A stretch of DNA of 64,000 nt from DATBAT01 sp963824805 (GCA_963824805.1 CAWGQZ010000048.1:1-64000); one strand, 5' to 3'. Shown: positions 40,762 to 50,180, counted from the stretch's first letter. Translations and numbers: made by a program. Notes: a model not told the origin generated them from the sequence alone.

Positions 40762-41526
40762 TCAAGCAAGTTGTCCGCCGTCTACAAATAGAAGAATGCC
40801 GTTAATGTAGTCGGCGTCGCGCGAGGCGAGAAATGTAGCAGGTCCCGCCACATCTTCGGGTTCACCAATGCGACCCGCCGGAATTAAGGTTTCATATTTT
40901 TTCATGAATTTCGAATCGCCGATCATCGGAGCAGAAAGACGAGTGCGGATTAATCCAGGCCCAAGAGCGTTTGAATTGATACCGAAGTGACCGAATTCAC
41001 GCGCTAAGGTTTTGGCCAGTAGAAAGATGCCGGCTTTCGAAACGTTATATGGAGCCAACTCCGCCTCTGCATCCCATGCGTTGGTTGAGGCCATAAAGAT
41101 CAGTTTTCCACTTCTTTGCTTCACCATATGCGGAACGACAATACGCGCGGTCAAAAAGGCGCCTTTCAGATTAGTGTCGAGCGTCCAATCCCAAAGCTTC
41201 TCATCGGTCCGGAGAAAGGGAACGCCCTTACCGACACCCGCGACGTACATCAGGATGTCGATCCGTGCGTACCATTGTATGACCCGTGCAACCATTCGCT
41301 CCACCGATGCTCGGCGACGTACGTCGCAGTACACGGTTCGAACCTCCACTTTGGCGCGACGAAGCTCCTTTTCTGTTCGCGCCATCATCTTTCGGTCGAT
41401 ATCCGCGATAACCAACCGCGCCCCTTCTAGACCGAGTCTCACTGCTATTTCCCTGCCGATGCCTTGGGCCCCTCCGACCACCACGGCCACTTTCTCTTGG
41501 AACCGCTCAGGAATATATGCCATCAT
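40762..41526 (-). CDS. short-chain dehydrogenase/reductase (SDR)
   Basis: A GGAGAG site precedes ATG 41526; the product has 254 residues. Cofactor loop VVVGGAQGIGRE, ADIDRK after beta-2 (Asp favours NAD), the catalytic YNVSK with the upstream Ser in FMASTNAW, and the C-terminal GGQLA end are all present; the usual NNAG is replaced by YVAGVG. Classical cytoplasmic SDR of the 3-oxoacyl reductase/sugar dehydrogenase type. The gene lies downstream of the symporter cassette on the same strand but 635 bases away, so co-transcription is uncertain. Confidence 0.88.
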   Translation of the reverse strand: MMAYIPERFQEKVAVVVGGAQGIGREIAVRLGLEGARLVIADIDRKMMARTEKELRRAKVEVRTVYCDVRRRASVERMVARVIQWYARIDILMYVAGVGKGVPFLRTDEKLWDWTLDTNLKGAFLTARIVVPHMVKQRSGKLIFMASTNAWDAEAELAPYNVSKAGIFLLAKTLAREFGHFGINSNALGPGLIRTRLSAPMIGDSKFMKKYETLIPAGRIGEPEDVAGPATFLASRDADYINGILLFVDGGQLA

Positions 41527-41656
41527 TCGCTCTCCATTGGTCCAACCATGCAAGTCGCCGCCGGTACCCCAAAATAGGGTTTCACCGGGCTTCCGACGAT
41601 CGCGCGAAACGCTATGAATAACAGCTCATGGTTTATTCGGAACTTTTTCCCGTGGT

Positions 41657-41869
41657 GTGAAGCCCGCCAAGAATTCAGAACAAACTGAGTCAGCAACCAA
41701 GCTCGACGATAAAGTACCTACCAACGGCGATAAGGACAAGGCATTCTTTCGGCTGAACGAGGCCTATGACACCCATGGATTGCTATTCATCAGGGCATCG
41801 CGGAATTTCGACAGTGTCCGCAATGACCTGCGGTACAGCGATCTGCTCCGCCAAGCGACTGCCCAGTGA
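41657..41869 (+). pseudogene. C-terminal tail of a TPR-containing regulator
   Basis: The end of this 70-codon frame (KAFFRLNEAYDTHGLLFIRA; FDSVRNDLRYSDLLRQ) matches the last repeat and closing motif (P-x-F-D-x-L-R-x-D-P-R-F-x-x-L-L) found at the end of winged-helix/kinase TPR proteins of Acidobacteriota. The upstream part of such a gene is missing. It is most likely a truncated remnant rather than a gene in its own right. Confidence 0.5.
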
Positions 41870-42160
41870 AATCAGTGGTCAACAGGGGACTACCAAAGAC
41901 AAAAGGCGTCCTCATGCCAGAATGCTACCAGGGTCAAATCGGTAGCTTACGAACAGGGTGATTTCGCCCATGACCAGAGTTGTCCTCATTCAGGTCCGGC
42001 CCGACACGGCAGGCGCCAGCCCAATCTAGGCGGTAAGGTGGCTACCTGACAGGCGTTCCGCTGGCCTTCCCATTTCCGCCACTATACTGGGGTTGTCTAG
42101 ATAGGTCCCTGCATCTATTCCGTACCATGGTTACAAACGCGTCTTCGGGTATCTCCCTAC

Positions 42161-42316
42161 TCATAGCTCATCGGAGTCGACCTGTTGTTTCTGCAATCCT
42201 TTGAACATTACCCGAAGATCCTCAAACCCCTTGACGGTAACAATGGCCGTGATCCCCGCGAACGATGCTCCCGCGACTATAAGTGAGACCGTCCAGAAAT
42301 TGAGCCAGGAAATCAT
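42161..42316 (-). CDS. 51-residue single-pass membrane protein overlapping the symporter gene
   Basis: A GGAGG site inside the end of the symporter gene precedes ATG 42316, and the start overlaps the symporter stop as ATGA, a sign of translational coupling. The product (MISWLNFWTVSLIVAGASF, then AGITAIVTVKGFEDL) has one membrane helix at about residues 5-28 and a charged tail ending DSDEL. Tiny partner proteins are known beside some sodium/solute symporters, so a stabilising or regulatory subunit is likely, but I cannot name the family. The context with the symporter is the main support. Confidence 0.75.
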   Translation of the reverse strand: MISWLNFWTVSLIVAGASFAGITAIVTVKGFEDLRVMFKGLQKQQVDSDEL

Positions 42317-43824
42317 ATCGCCTCCTTCGCCGAGACCGGTGCTACGGATCGGGTTGGCGGTTTTCCTAAAAGTGAACCCGCGACCAGACCGCCAGCCGCT
42401 AGCGAAAAGGCGGCAAAGCCGGTCATATTCTCACTCCAGTGCAGAAAAAAGAAGGGAACGATGGCGCCGCCGGCGCCCATGAACATAGCCATGTACCCCC
42501 CGGTGATATTGGCGCGCTTCCAATAGAGCCCACCTATGACGCACACGAACGCACCCGCAAGAAAAATGGTTGCGGTGATGTTCAAGTACAGATAAACCGC
42601 GCCGGGTGGCGTGTAGTACAAGCCCCAAAACATCAGAAACAATCCGACAAGTAGATTCGCGATTCGGTTCACTAGAATCTGGTGCTTTGAGTTAAGCGGA
42701 GGTTTGCCCCTAAGCTGCCGCAGAGGCATCACCACATCCTGTGAGATCACCGCGCTCCAGCCGAGAAGATAAGAACTGTTGACCGACATGGTTGCTGCCA
42801 GCATTCCAGCGACAACAATTCCCTTGATACCCGGCCCCAGGATCTGCGCGAGCATCGCCGGCATGGCGTCAATCGGCTCCAGTGTATGGCCGGCCACAAT
42901 CGGCAGAGGCACGCCGTTGCGGAAAGTTCCGGATCCGAAAAGAGTTAATGCGGCAATTCCCCAGAGCATGGGCAACATGCCCCGGCCCAGGTATATAAGT
43001 CCAGTCCAACTCATCACCCGTTTGGAGGTCTCCGGGCTCTTGGTAGAAAACATTCTCATGGCCGTGGTTTGCCAGCAGGTGTGAACCGAGAACCAAAGAA
43101 GGATCTGCCACACCAGGAAAGTCATGCCAAATTTGGGATTCAGGATCGGATCGAAACCCGCGGAACCCATGGTGTGGGCAACCTTCGCCACCATGTTTCC
43201 CCAACCTGCGTGGTAGACGGCGTAGATCGACACCAGAATGGTCGCGATCGACAGCAGCACATACTGCACAAAATCTGTGATCACGACGGAAACCATGCCA
43301 CCGACGACCGTGTACATCAGTTCCAAAAGCAGGATCACGGTCATTACAGCAATCAGATACTTGGTATCTATGCCGCTGACGATGGTAAGGAATTCCCCCT
43401 CAATTTTGAGGAACACCCCCATGTTAAGGATACCGCCCAGCGCCACCAAAACACCGGTAAAAAGCCGTAATCCACGGCTGTACTTAATTTCGAAAAATTC
43501 CGGCACCGTCATCAGTCTCAGCTCTCTAAACCGACTGATGATGAAGCCGGTGCGGCCTACGATTATCATCACCACGCCTGAAATCAGAGCGGCAGCGAAC
43601 GCAGAGAAGCCGTAGCGATAGCCAAGCTCACCGTTGTACATGAATGTGATGGTGCCGATTTCAGTAGCCGCCAGGGTGGCAATTCCAATAAAGGTGCCGA
43701 GTTCGCGGCCCGCCACCAGGTAGTGGGCGACGTTTCCGATATAGCGTTTTCCAAACAGACCAATGGCTACCGAGAGGGTGAGGTAGCCGGCGACAATGAT
43801 CCAATCAACAGGAGCAAAGTTCAT
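42313..43824 (-). CDS. sodium/solute symporter (SSS family)
   Basis: The 503-residue product has about 13 membrane helices and SSS hallmarks: ATLAATEIGTITFMYNGELG near helices 1-2, LRLMTVPEFFEIKYSRGLRL, and ELMYTVVGGMVSVVITDFVQ in the middle helices. It imports an organic solute with sodium; subclass signatures for proline, pantothenate or sugar are not clear. It follows the M20 peptidase gene by 163 bases and overlaps the small membrane-protein gene, suggesting that the hydrolase processes the imported compound. Confidence 0.9.
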   Translation of the reverse strand: MNFAPVDWIIVAGYLTLSVAIGLFGKRYIGNVAHYLVAGRELGTFIGIATLAATEIGTITFMYNGELGYRYGFSAFAAALISGVVMIIVGRTGFIISRFRELRLMTVPEFFEIKYSRGLRLFTGVLVALGGILNMGVFLKIEGEFLTIVSGIDTKYLIAVMTVILLLELMYTVVGGMVSVVITDFVQYVLLSIATILVSIYAVYHAGWGNMVAKVAHTMGSAGFDPILNPKFGMTFLVWQILLWFSVHTCWQTTAMRMFSTKSPETSKRVMSWTGLIYLGRGMLPMLWGIAALTLFGSGTFRNGVPLPIVAGHTLEPIDAMPAMLAQILGPGIKGIVVAGMLAATMSVNSSYLLGWSAVISQDVVMPLRQLRGKPPLNSKHQILVNRIANLLVGLFLMFWGLYYTPPGAVYLYLNITATIFLAGAFVCVIGGLYWKRANITGGYMAMFMGAGGAIVPFFFLHWSENMTGFAAFSLAAGGLVAGSLLGKPPTRSVAPVSAKEAI

Positions 43825-43987
43825 AGATGACTCGCAGTTGTGGCGCCAGCCTTTCCTCGGCAGCCATGAACTGTTCGTGTCTTGTTAGGTCTAGGTCCAT
43901 TCTCGTTATCGACCCTTGCGTTCAGCCAAACCAATAGGATTCGCCTAGGACGATCGGGTTCGATGGTCAGTTCTCCAATTGATTCCA

Positions 43988-45262
43988 CTATTTGTCCATG
44001 CACCACTGCAAAGCCGTCGCTAATAAAGCCTTTGCAGTCTGCAATACTGACCTGGCTTCCACATATTCGTTAGGATTGTGAGCCCCGGCACCTTTAGGGC
44101 CGAATAAAAGCGTCGGTATTTTGAACTCGCGCTGGATGAGGAATGCATCGCAAGGATAGGGTGCTGCCGTCACCGTCGGTTTTTTACCCAACGCTTGAGT
44201 GGCGCCGTCAATCATGCATCGCGTCCACGGATGGTTGATTGGCAGTTGGTGCCCAAGCAAGGGAGGATCCACAACAGGTTTCCAATGGATGGGATGGGCC
44301 CGGAAGAAGGGATCTGCAAACTCAAATTTCTTTAGTGAAGAACGGATCTGCTGAATGAGGTCGGGAACGTTCTCGTGCGGCAAGAATTGAAAGTAGATAC
44401 GAATCGTCGCGCTGGACGGAGTACTGAGGGGAACGTCTGCGTCTAATCCACCCGATTTCACAACCAATACCTGGACTGGCGCCGGGTCCGAAAACCTGCT
44501 GTAAGGTCCAACTTTGTTCACTTTCTTCCGTCGATTGGACCATGAATCTGTCCATGCCAAGAGTCTGCCAATTGGAATGGCCGGGCTTACCACTTCCTTG
44601 GGTGAGAAGTATGCCGATGGGTCTCCGGCATCAACAACTAAGTCCACGACAAAGCCACCACGGGTCGCGCGGAAGATCCCGAGTTGTGTCCCCTCCGAGA
44701 TCACGCACGCATCTGCCGTATCGCCGCGAAGGCGTGCGGCAAGCGTTCCTCCACCGCCACCCCATTCCTCATCAATTACGGACTCAAAAATAATGTCCCC
44801 GCCCAGTCTTATGCCTGCGGTTTTGAGCGCGCATATCACTCCGGCTTGAGCGACAATCCCTCCTTTCATATCGAAGCTGCCAAGTCCGAAGATGCGGCCC
44901 TTCCGCAATTCTCCAGACCAAGGTGAGGCCTCCCACAGGCCCCTTCCCGCCGGGACTGTGTCCATGTGACCATTCAAAAGTAAACTTTTTCCGCGCCCCG
45001 ACCCGGTGAGGCGGGCGACCAGGTTCTTTCGTCCGGCGTAGTTTCTGTTCTTGCGGTTCAAGCGGCCACGAGCTTCAGTTGTGAACGCAACCTCGTAGAG
45101 TTCCGGAGGGATGCCATACCCTCTCAAAAAATCCCGGAGAACCATCTGTCCGGGTGTTTCAGCGCCGTCGGGGGGAATCGCCACCGTGTTGGTTCGGATC
45201 AATTTGCACAGTAACTCCATGAGATCGCCGCGCAGAGGTCGAAGGAGCTTCTGAAGATTCAT
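43988..45262 (-). CDS. M20-family metallopeptidase (ArgE/DapE-like)
   Basis: The 424-residue product shows the di-zinc site in order: LLNGHMDTVPAGRG (His, with catalytic Asp two after it), GLGSFDMKGGIVAQ (bridging Asp), SVIDEEWGGGGG (general base Glu and ligand Glu), and a late His in GPKGAGAHNPNEYVE. A lid/dimerisation domain is between. No signal peptide, so it acts inside. Relatives remove acyl groups from amino acids or cleave short peptides. Being upstream of an SSS importer fits use of an imported N-acyl amino acid or dipeptide. Confidence 0.9.
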   Translation of the reverse strand: MNLQKLLRPLRGDLMELLCKLIRTNTVAIPPDGAETPGQMVLRDFLRGYGIPPELYEVAFTTEARGRLNRKNRNYAGRKNLVARLTGSGRGKSLLLNGHMDTVPAGRGLWEASPWSGELRKGRIFGLGSFDMKGGIVAQAGVICALKTAGIRLGGDIIFESVIDEEWGGGGGTLAARLRGDTADACVISEGTQLGIFRATRGGFVVDLVVDAGDPSAYFSPKEVVSPAIPIGRLLAWTDSWSNRRKKVNKVGPYSRFSDPAPVQVLVVKSGGLDADVPLSTPSSATIRIYFQFLPHENVPDLIQQIRSSLKKFEFADPFFRAHPIHWKPVVDPPLLGHQLPINHPWTRCMIDGATQALGKKPTVTAAPYPCDAFLIQREFKIPTLLFGPKGAGAHNPNEYVEARSVLQTAKALLATALQWCMDK

Positions 45263-45813
45263 GAGTGAGACCGATGCCGAACGCTGAATGGTATGCCCGA
45301 TTCGGCTATCCCTGCATTCTGCACATTTGCGCGACTATGTATGCCGAATGGTCGATTCGGGATCTCCGCTTGGCTCCCTCGGCTCGTCATCGTTTTAGGA
45401 TGTCATAAAACCTCAACCCAGGTACATTTCGTTTGCAAACTACAATCGAACCAGGCCCATCTGCAATGGATGCGGATGGTGGTTTTGGCTATCGGCAAAC
45501 CTTGCCGGCCCGGAGCTCCTTCACCTGTGGCAACCCCGACTGCTGCGCAGGAATTCCCGGTTAGCCCACCCCTTTCGCGTAATCAGATTTGGCTATCATA
45601 TTGAAAGTCTTAGTTCAAAACGAGCTTGAAAATAGCGTCCGGATGACCCTGATTTGAGGTCCGAACCTGTCTTTCGACCGGGGAGATTCTTGGGAATTCT
45701 CACCGCGTTACCCTCGGTTACTTCAGGTCAACGCAAGTTCCTCCTCACCCCCCGTTCTAAGTACAAGACCGGAACTCCTCCTTCCAGTCTCAATCCGAAC
45801 TAGGGAGAAATCG
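45263..45813. other. intergenic stretch between divergent genes, nothing recognised
   Basis: This gap must hold the promoters of the M20-symporter unit (minus) and of the DUF4139 gene (plus). No clear promoter, repeat or conserved frame could be placed. AGGGAG at 45801-45806 is the ribosome site of the next gene. Confidence 0.4.
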
Positions 45814-47325
45814 ATGAAGAATAGTTTGTCGCTTGTTTTCGCAATTGCAGTTTTGCTGGCAGGAGGAGCGCGAGCGCAGAATACTCCGAGCGACCGTGCA
45901 GACGACACAACGCAGCCAGCTTTGACCATCTACAATCAAAATTTTTTTGTAGCGCGTGAACACCTTTCTCTCGACTTAAAGCCTGGCACTAATCGTGTCG
46001 AATACGCCGGAATTGCCGCTCATCTCGAGCCCGATTCCGTCATTCTTCGCGATCCCGCAGGCCGTATCCTGCAAGTACTGGAGCAGAACTACCGCAACGA
46101 CCCCATCTCGCAGGAACTGTTGCTCTCGTTTTACGAGGGCAAGACCATCGATTTCCTGGTGCAGCCCGGCGACAAAGTCGTCAAGGGCAAAATCATTCGC
46201 AGCGGCTACGTTCCTAGTGCTGCGTATGGCCAGAGCTACCCCCAGCCCGGCTATGGACAACCCATCATTGAGGTTGACGGCGTGCTCCGCTTCGGCTTGC
46301 CTGGACAGCCTCTGTTTCCAGCACTCTCCGGAGATTCGATCCTGAAGCCCACCCTGAGCTGGCTGCTGCGTACCGACAATCCAGGCAAATTTGGTGCCGA
46401 GATTTCATATGTAAGCGGCGGCATGAGTTGGCAGGCCGACTACAACCTGGTGATCTCCGACAAAGCAACCGGCAAAACCGACATTCTCGACATGGTCGGG
46501 TGGATCACCATGCGCAACCAAAGCGGCAAGACCTTCGAGAATGCGGACATCAAGCTGCTCGCCGGTGATGTCAACAAGATCGAAAATCCCGGGCCGATGG
46601 GTCGTGTCTATGCTGCGGCAAAAACGGCCATGGAGGCCGACGCCGTAGCCCCAGTCGTCAAAGAAAAGTCCTTCGACGAATTTCATCTCTACACTCTCGA
46701 ACGCCCAACCACTCTCCTCGATCAGGAGACTAAGCAGGTGGAATTTGTTAGCGCACCAGGAATCCGCGCCCAACGCATCTACGTCTACGATGGAGCCAAG
46801 ACCGACATGTACGGCTATTACAGTCCCGAGCAGATTCGTCAGGACGTAAGTTATGGCACGCAATCCAATCCCAAGGTCTGGGTCATGGAGGAATTCAAAA
46901 ACTCTGAAGCCAATCATCTGGGTATCGCGTTACCGAAAGGTAAGCTCCGGTTCTATCGCCGCGATACCGACGGTCACCTCGAGTTCACCGGTGAGAATAC
47001 CATCGATCACACACCGAAAGACGAGGTGCTCCGCCTATACACCGGCAACTCTTTCGACGTGGTCGGCGAGCGTAAGCGCACCAACTATCACGTGGATAGC
47101 AATGCCCACTGGATGGAAGAATCGTTCGAAATCAAAGTCCGCAATCACAAAAAAGAGGCTGTGAGCGTGCGCGTTGTGGAGCATCTCTATCGCTGGACCA
47201 ACTGGAAGCTGACCGAACCCTCGAAAGAATGGCGTAAGAAAGACGCGCAAACTGCGGAATTCCCGATCACGGTCGACCCCGATGGAGAGCAGACAATCAC
47301 CTACACCGTCCACTATTCATGGTAG
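45814..47325 (+). CDS. DUF4139 domain protein, secreted
   Basis: An AGGGAG site precedes ATG 45814; the product has 503 residues with a clean signal peptide (LVFAIAVLLAGGARAQ). The N-terminal beta domain (LTIYNQNFFVAREHLSLDL; HLEPDSVILRD) and the C-terminal DUF4139 part (LRFYRRDTDGHLEFTGENTI; TEFPITVDPDGEQTITYTV-like end) are typical of this family, whose role is unknown. It is probably periplasmic. It stands alone, followed by a 300-base gap. Confidence 0.8.
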   Translation: MKNSLSLVFAIAVLLAGGARAQNTPSDRADDTTQPALTIYNQNFFVAREHLSLDLKPGTNRVEYAGIAAHLEPDSVILRDPAGRILQVLEQNYRNDPISQELLLSFYEGKTIDFLVQPGDKVVKGKIIRSGYVPSAAYGQSYPQPGYGQPIIEVDGVLRFGLPGQPLFPALSGDSILKPTLSWLLRTDNPGKFGAEISYVSGGMSWQADYNLVISDKATGKTDILDMVGWITMRNQSGKTFENADIKLLAGDVNKIENPGPMGRVYAAAKTAMEADAVAPVVKEKSFDEFHLYTLERPTTLLDQETKQVEFVSAPGIRAQRIYVYDGAKTDMYGYYSPEQIRQDVSYGTQSNPKVWVMEEFKNSEANHLGIALPKGKLRFYRRDTDGHLEFTGENTIDHTPKDEVLRLYTGNSFDVVGERKRTNYHVDSNAHWMEESFEIKVRNHKKEAVSVRVVEHLYRWTNWKLTEPSKEWRKKDAQTAEFPITVDPDGEQTITYTVHYSW

Positions 47326-47631
47326 GACTTCCCCTCCCCCATGCCACGCGGAACGCCCGCCTTTTCAAGTGTCCGCTCAAGCAGCACGTCGACGCGAAAG
47401 GTTAAAACAAGTACCAAACCGATTCATGTTTTCGAAGCCGGTTCTGGATACTGGCGCCAGGGCAACTCGCCCAGAGGTCAGGAACTGCAACACATAAACA
47501 ATTGTGACTTTGTTTTGGACAGTTGGGGCATAATACCGGCGGGCACGTCGATTGACCGAAGCATTTAGATGCAGAATGACTGTCACCACGCGTTGGTTCA
47601 AATTGACTTTGGGGGGCTAGGTGGGACATCG
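47326..47631. other. intergenic stretch, nothing firm
   Basis: A CATAAT at 47529-47534 could be a -10 box for the next gene but no well-spaced -35 is visible. Nothing else was recognised. Confidence 0.35.
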
Positions 47632-48591
47632 ATGAACGATTCTCTTACCAGACGATCTCTGCTCAGGAATACCGCATCGTTGCTCGCTGTCTCGGCGCTA
47701 CCCGACACCATCGTCCACGCAAGCTCAAGAAAGGGGAAGCGCATATGCCTTGGTGGCCCAATTTTTCTGGACTCCGATGATCCCGGCGCACTTGCCCGTG
47801 AGCATCGACGCCTGGGCTACCGTGCCGCTTATATCCCGAAGGTTGAACGTCATGAAGAGGACCGCATTAAAGCAATCGTCAAGGAATTCGCAGCTCAAGA
47901 TGTCGTCATTGCAGAAGTTGGGGCGTGGGTCAACATGCTGGATCCCGATGCGGAGAAACGTCGCAAGAACCTCGAATACGTCGAGCAGCGGCTAGCGCTC
48001 GCTGAAGAAGTCAGTGCGCGCTGTTGCGTTAACATCGCCGGATCTTACGATCCCAAAGTCTGGTACGCTCCCAACCCGAAGAACTTCAGTCAGGAGTTCA
48101 TAGAAGCAACGATTGAGAATTGCCGGCGACTGATCGACGCGGTCAAGCCGACCCGGACCAAGTTTTCCATCGAGATGATGCCTTACTCTTTCCCAAGTGG
48201 CCCGGACGAGTATCTGAAGCTGCTCAAGGCGGTCGATCGGAGAGCATTTGGTGTTCACCTCGACATCTGCAACGCGATCAACAGTCCCGAGCGTATGTAC
48301 AACAATGGTGCCGTGATACGCGAGTGTTTCCGGAAACTGGGTCCTTGGATCGCATCTTGCCATGCGAAGGATCTAACCTGGGAGAACTACTATCAGGTGT
48401 GTTTCCGCGAAGTAATTCCTGGCCGAGGTCATATCGCCTACGACACCTATCTGGAGGAGCTCTCCGAACTTCCCACCCAGGCACCCCTGATGCTTGAACA
48501 CCTGACGAGCGCAAACCAGTACGACGAGGCACGGAAGTATATCGCCACCGTCGCAGACACTCTTAACCTTTCTTTGGGCGCGGAGGCCTGA
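47632..48591 (+). CDS. Tat-exported sugar phosphate isomerase/epimerase-like TIM barrel
   Basis: ATG 47632 places a Tat-type signal at the N-terminus (TRRSLLRNTASLLAVSALP). The rest is an AP-endonuclease-2/xylose-isomerase-like barrel: LGYRAAYIPKVERH, VIAEVGAWVNMLDPD, FSIEMMPYSFPSGPDEYLKL with a likely metal Glu, FGVHLDICNAINS with Asp/His ligands, and REVIPGRGHIAYDTYL with the late Glu near LMLEHL. About 319 residues. Relatives include myo-inosose and sugar epimerases; export indicates action in the periplasm. Longer starts in frame lack a ribosome site. Confidence 0.85.
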   Translation: MNDSLTRRSLLRNTASLLAVSALPDTIVHASSRKGKRICLGGPIFLDSDDPGALAREHRRLGYRAAYIPKVERHEEDRIKAIVKEFAAQDVVIAEVGAWVNMLDPDAEKRRKNLEYVEQRLALAEEVSARCCVNIAGSYDPKVWYAPNPKNFSQEFIEATIENCRRLIDAVKPTRTKFSIEMMPYSFPSGPDEYLKLLKAVDRRAFGVHLDICNAINSPERMYNNGAVIRECFRKLGPWIASCHAKDLTWENYYQVCFREVIPGRGHIAYDTYLEELSELPTQAPLMLEHLTSANQYDEARKYIATVADTLNLSLGAEA

Positions 48592-48621
48592 GTAGAACTG
48601 CGAAGTCCGTCCCGCATACTG

Positions 48622-49575
48622 TTAGGGCGCGCCAGCCCGTTTACGGGTCGGAAGATGACGTTTTGTTGGTAGCATTACGTCCTTAGTAGCTTTATCGTCC
48701 CGGAGACCGAGAAACACCGGGTGCCTTAGTTTGCGATCGGACGTCAACTCGGTATAGGAAATCTGAGCTACCAAATCTGGCCGTAAAAAGGTCACCCCAT
48801 CAAGGCGAAGAACCTCTTCTACTGTTGGCTGTTTGCTTTTGAGAGGCTGAAATTTTCGAAACAGAGACGCAAGATTTTTGCGATTAAAGCCAGTACCTAC
48901 TCTTCCTACATAACGAAGCTTTCCGCGGCTATATGCTCCAAGAAGCAGGGCACCAAAGTATTGGCGAGATCCTGCTGGTTTTGTGTAGCCCAGGATGATG
49001 AATTCATCCTCCTGATTTACCTTCACCTTTAGCCAGTCCCGACTTCTTCCCGGCACGTAAAATGATGCCAGGCGTTTCGCGACCAATCCCTCATATCCCC
49101 GTTGCTGTGCGATTTGAAAAGCTTTGAGGCCGCTTTCGGCGAGCCGACGAGACAATATCAAATCATCCCTGCCAGAAATCGATTTCTCTAGAGCTACCCG
49201 CCGCGTCGAAAGTGGCTGGCGCCGTAGATCCTGGCCATTCACATAAAGACAATCGAAAGCGGCATAGCGAACGTTTTCGCCTCCTTCCTGCAACAGCTGA
49301 AAACGTGAAACCTTCTTCCGGTCGAATACCACGACTTCGCCATCCATTAGCAGAGTGCGGGGGGCGAGCGCCAGAATGGCGTGCGTGATAGCCGGGAAAG
49401 ATGAACTTCGGTCGATATTGTTCCGACTCAGCAACGTGACCCGGGATCCTTCTTTGTAGGCGAGAATCCGAATACCGTCATATTTCTCTTCGTACACCCA
49501 TCCCGGCTCATCAAAAGGCGCGTCTACGAGCGTAGCCAACATGGGCGGCAGGCGAAACGGAATCCGAATTTTCAT
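48622..49575 (-). CDS. ATP-dependent DNA ligase, LigD-type ligase domain
   Basis: The 317-residue product has the nucleotidyltransferase motifs: motif I EEKYDGIR with adenylated Lys31, TLLSRNNIDRS, motif III LLMDGEVVVFD, motif IV RGYEGLVAKR and motif V DWLKVKVNQ, followed by an OB-fold (DEFIILGYTKP, ALLLGAYSRGKLRYVGRVGT). This is the size of a stand-alone ligase domain of the bacterial end-joining ligase; the polymerase and phosphoesterase domains of full LigD are absent, and no Ku gene is in the window. It likely seals nicks or double-strand breaks with Ku encoded elsewhere. It converges on the isomerase gene with a 30-base gap. Confidence 0.92.
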   Translation of the reverse strand: MKIRIPFRLPPMLATLVDAPFDEPGWVYEEKYDGIRILAYKEGSRVTLLSRNNIDRSSSFPAITHAILALAPRTLLMDGEVVVFDRKKVSRFQLLQEGGENVRYAAFDCLYVNGQDLRRQPLSTRRVALEKSISGRDDLILSRRLAESGLKAFQIAQQRGYEGLVAKRLASFYVPGRSRDWLKVKVNQEDEFIILGYTKPAGSRQYFGALLLGAYSRGKLRYVGRVGTGFNRKNLASLFRKFQPLKSKQPTVEEVLRLDGVTFLRPDLVAQISYTELTSDRKLRHPVFLGLRDDKATKDVMLPTKRHLPTRKRAGAP

Positions 49576-49808
49576 CTCGCTGAGATGCAGAATACGCTCA
49601 TCCGGGCAACGCGGATAACAGGGCCTCGAAAACTTGTACGCCAGCTTCCTCTGCGGGTGCGGCTGGTTGTTTCAATTTTCTTATGCAAGATGGATTAACC
49701 TTGCGCAATCCACGCCAATCGCAGCTATGAGCCCCCTGGCTTTCTCGCTGATCCCCCTTAATCTCCTGATGAGTACCGCTTTCTCCCGTATGCGCCTGAC
49801 ATATCTCA

Positions 49809-49848
49809 TTGACATCTATACCAAGATATCTATATAAAGACATCTAAG
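49809..49848 (+). promoter_or_regulatory. promoter and likely PadR operator of the PadR-ADOP operon
   Basis: TTGACA (49809-49814) and TATATA (49831-49836) are spaced by 16 bases just before ATG 49850. GACATCTA occurs twice, at 49811 and 49839, and the palindrome AGATATCT sits at 49824-49831 overlapping the spacer and -10. This arrangement suits repression by the PadR product on its own promoter. It is inferred from sequence only. Confidence 0.65.
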
Positions 49849-49849
49849 T

Positions 49850-50179
49850 ATGGCGAAAACCGATGCTCTGCAAGGTTCGTTAGATTTGCTCGTGCTGAAG
49901 ATATTGTCGCGGCGGCCGCGACTTCACGGATACGCGATCATGGTTGCCATCGCAAGCACATCGGGCGACGTGCTGCGAGCAGAGGAGGGCTCCCTCTACC
50001 CCGCGCTGCATCGGATGGAGGAAGCAGGCTGGATTCGCGCCGAGTGGATCAGGAAAGACAGCGGTCGCCGCGCCCGCGTCTATGAACTGACCGCTGCAGG
50101 CAAAAAACAACTCGGCGTGGAAGAGTCGCGATGGCAGTCAGTCAGTCTGGCGATCAATCGGGTCCTGCGGGAGGTGTGA
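49850..50179 (+). CDS. PadR-family transcription regulator (acidobacterial type)
   Basis: The 109-residue product reads LQGSLDLLVLKILSRRPRLH with GYAIMVAI, the winged helix VLRAEEGSLYPALHRMEEAG with WIRAEW, and the wing/dimer part GRRARVYELTAAGKKQLGVE. This is the short PadR type found in front of ADOP permeases in Acidobacteriota. Its stop is one base before the permease ATG, so the two are co-transcribed. It probably represses the operon and responds to an unknown ligand. Confidence 0.92.
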   Translation: MAKTDALQGSLDLLVLKILSRRPRLHGYAIMVAIASTSGDVLRAEEGSLYPALHRMEEAGWIRAEWIRKDSGRRARVYELTAAGKKQLGVEESRWQSVSLAINRVLREV

Positions 50180-50180
50180 C

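Noticed and set aside
43821..44006. Short minus-strand frame between the M20 and symporter genes
   Set aside because: It overlaps the end of the peptidase gene in another frame, has no ribosome site and no membrane or domain features.
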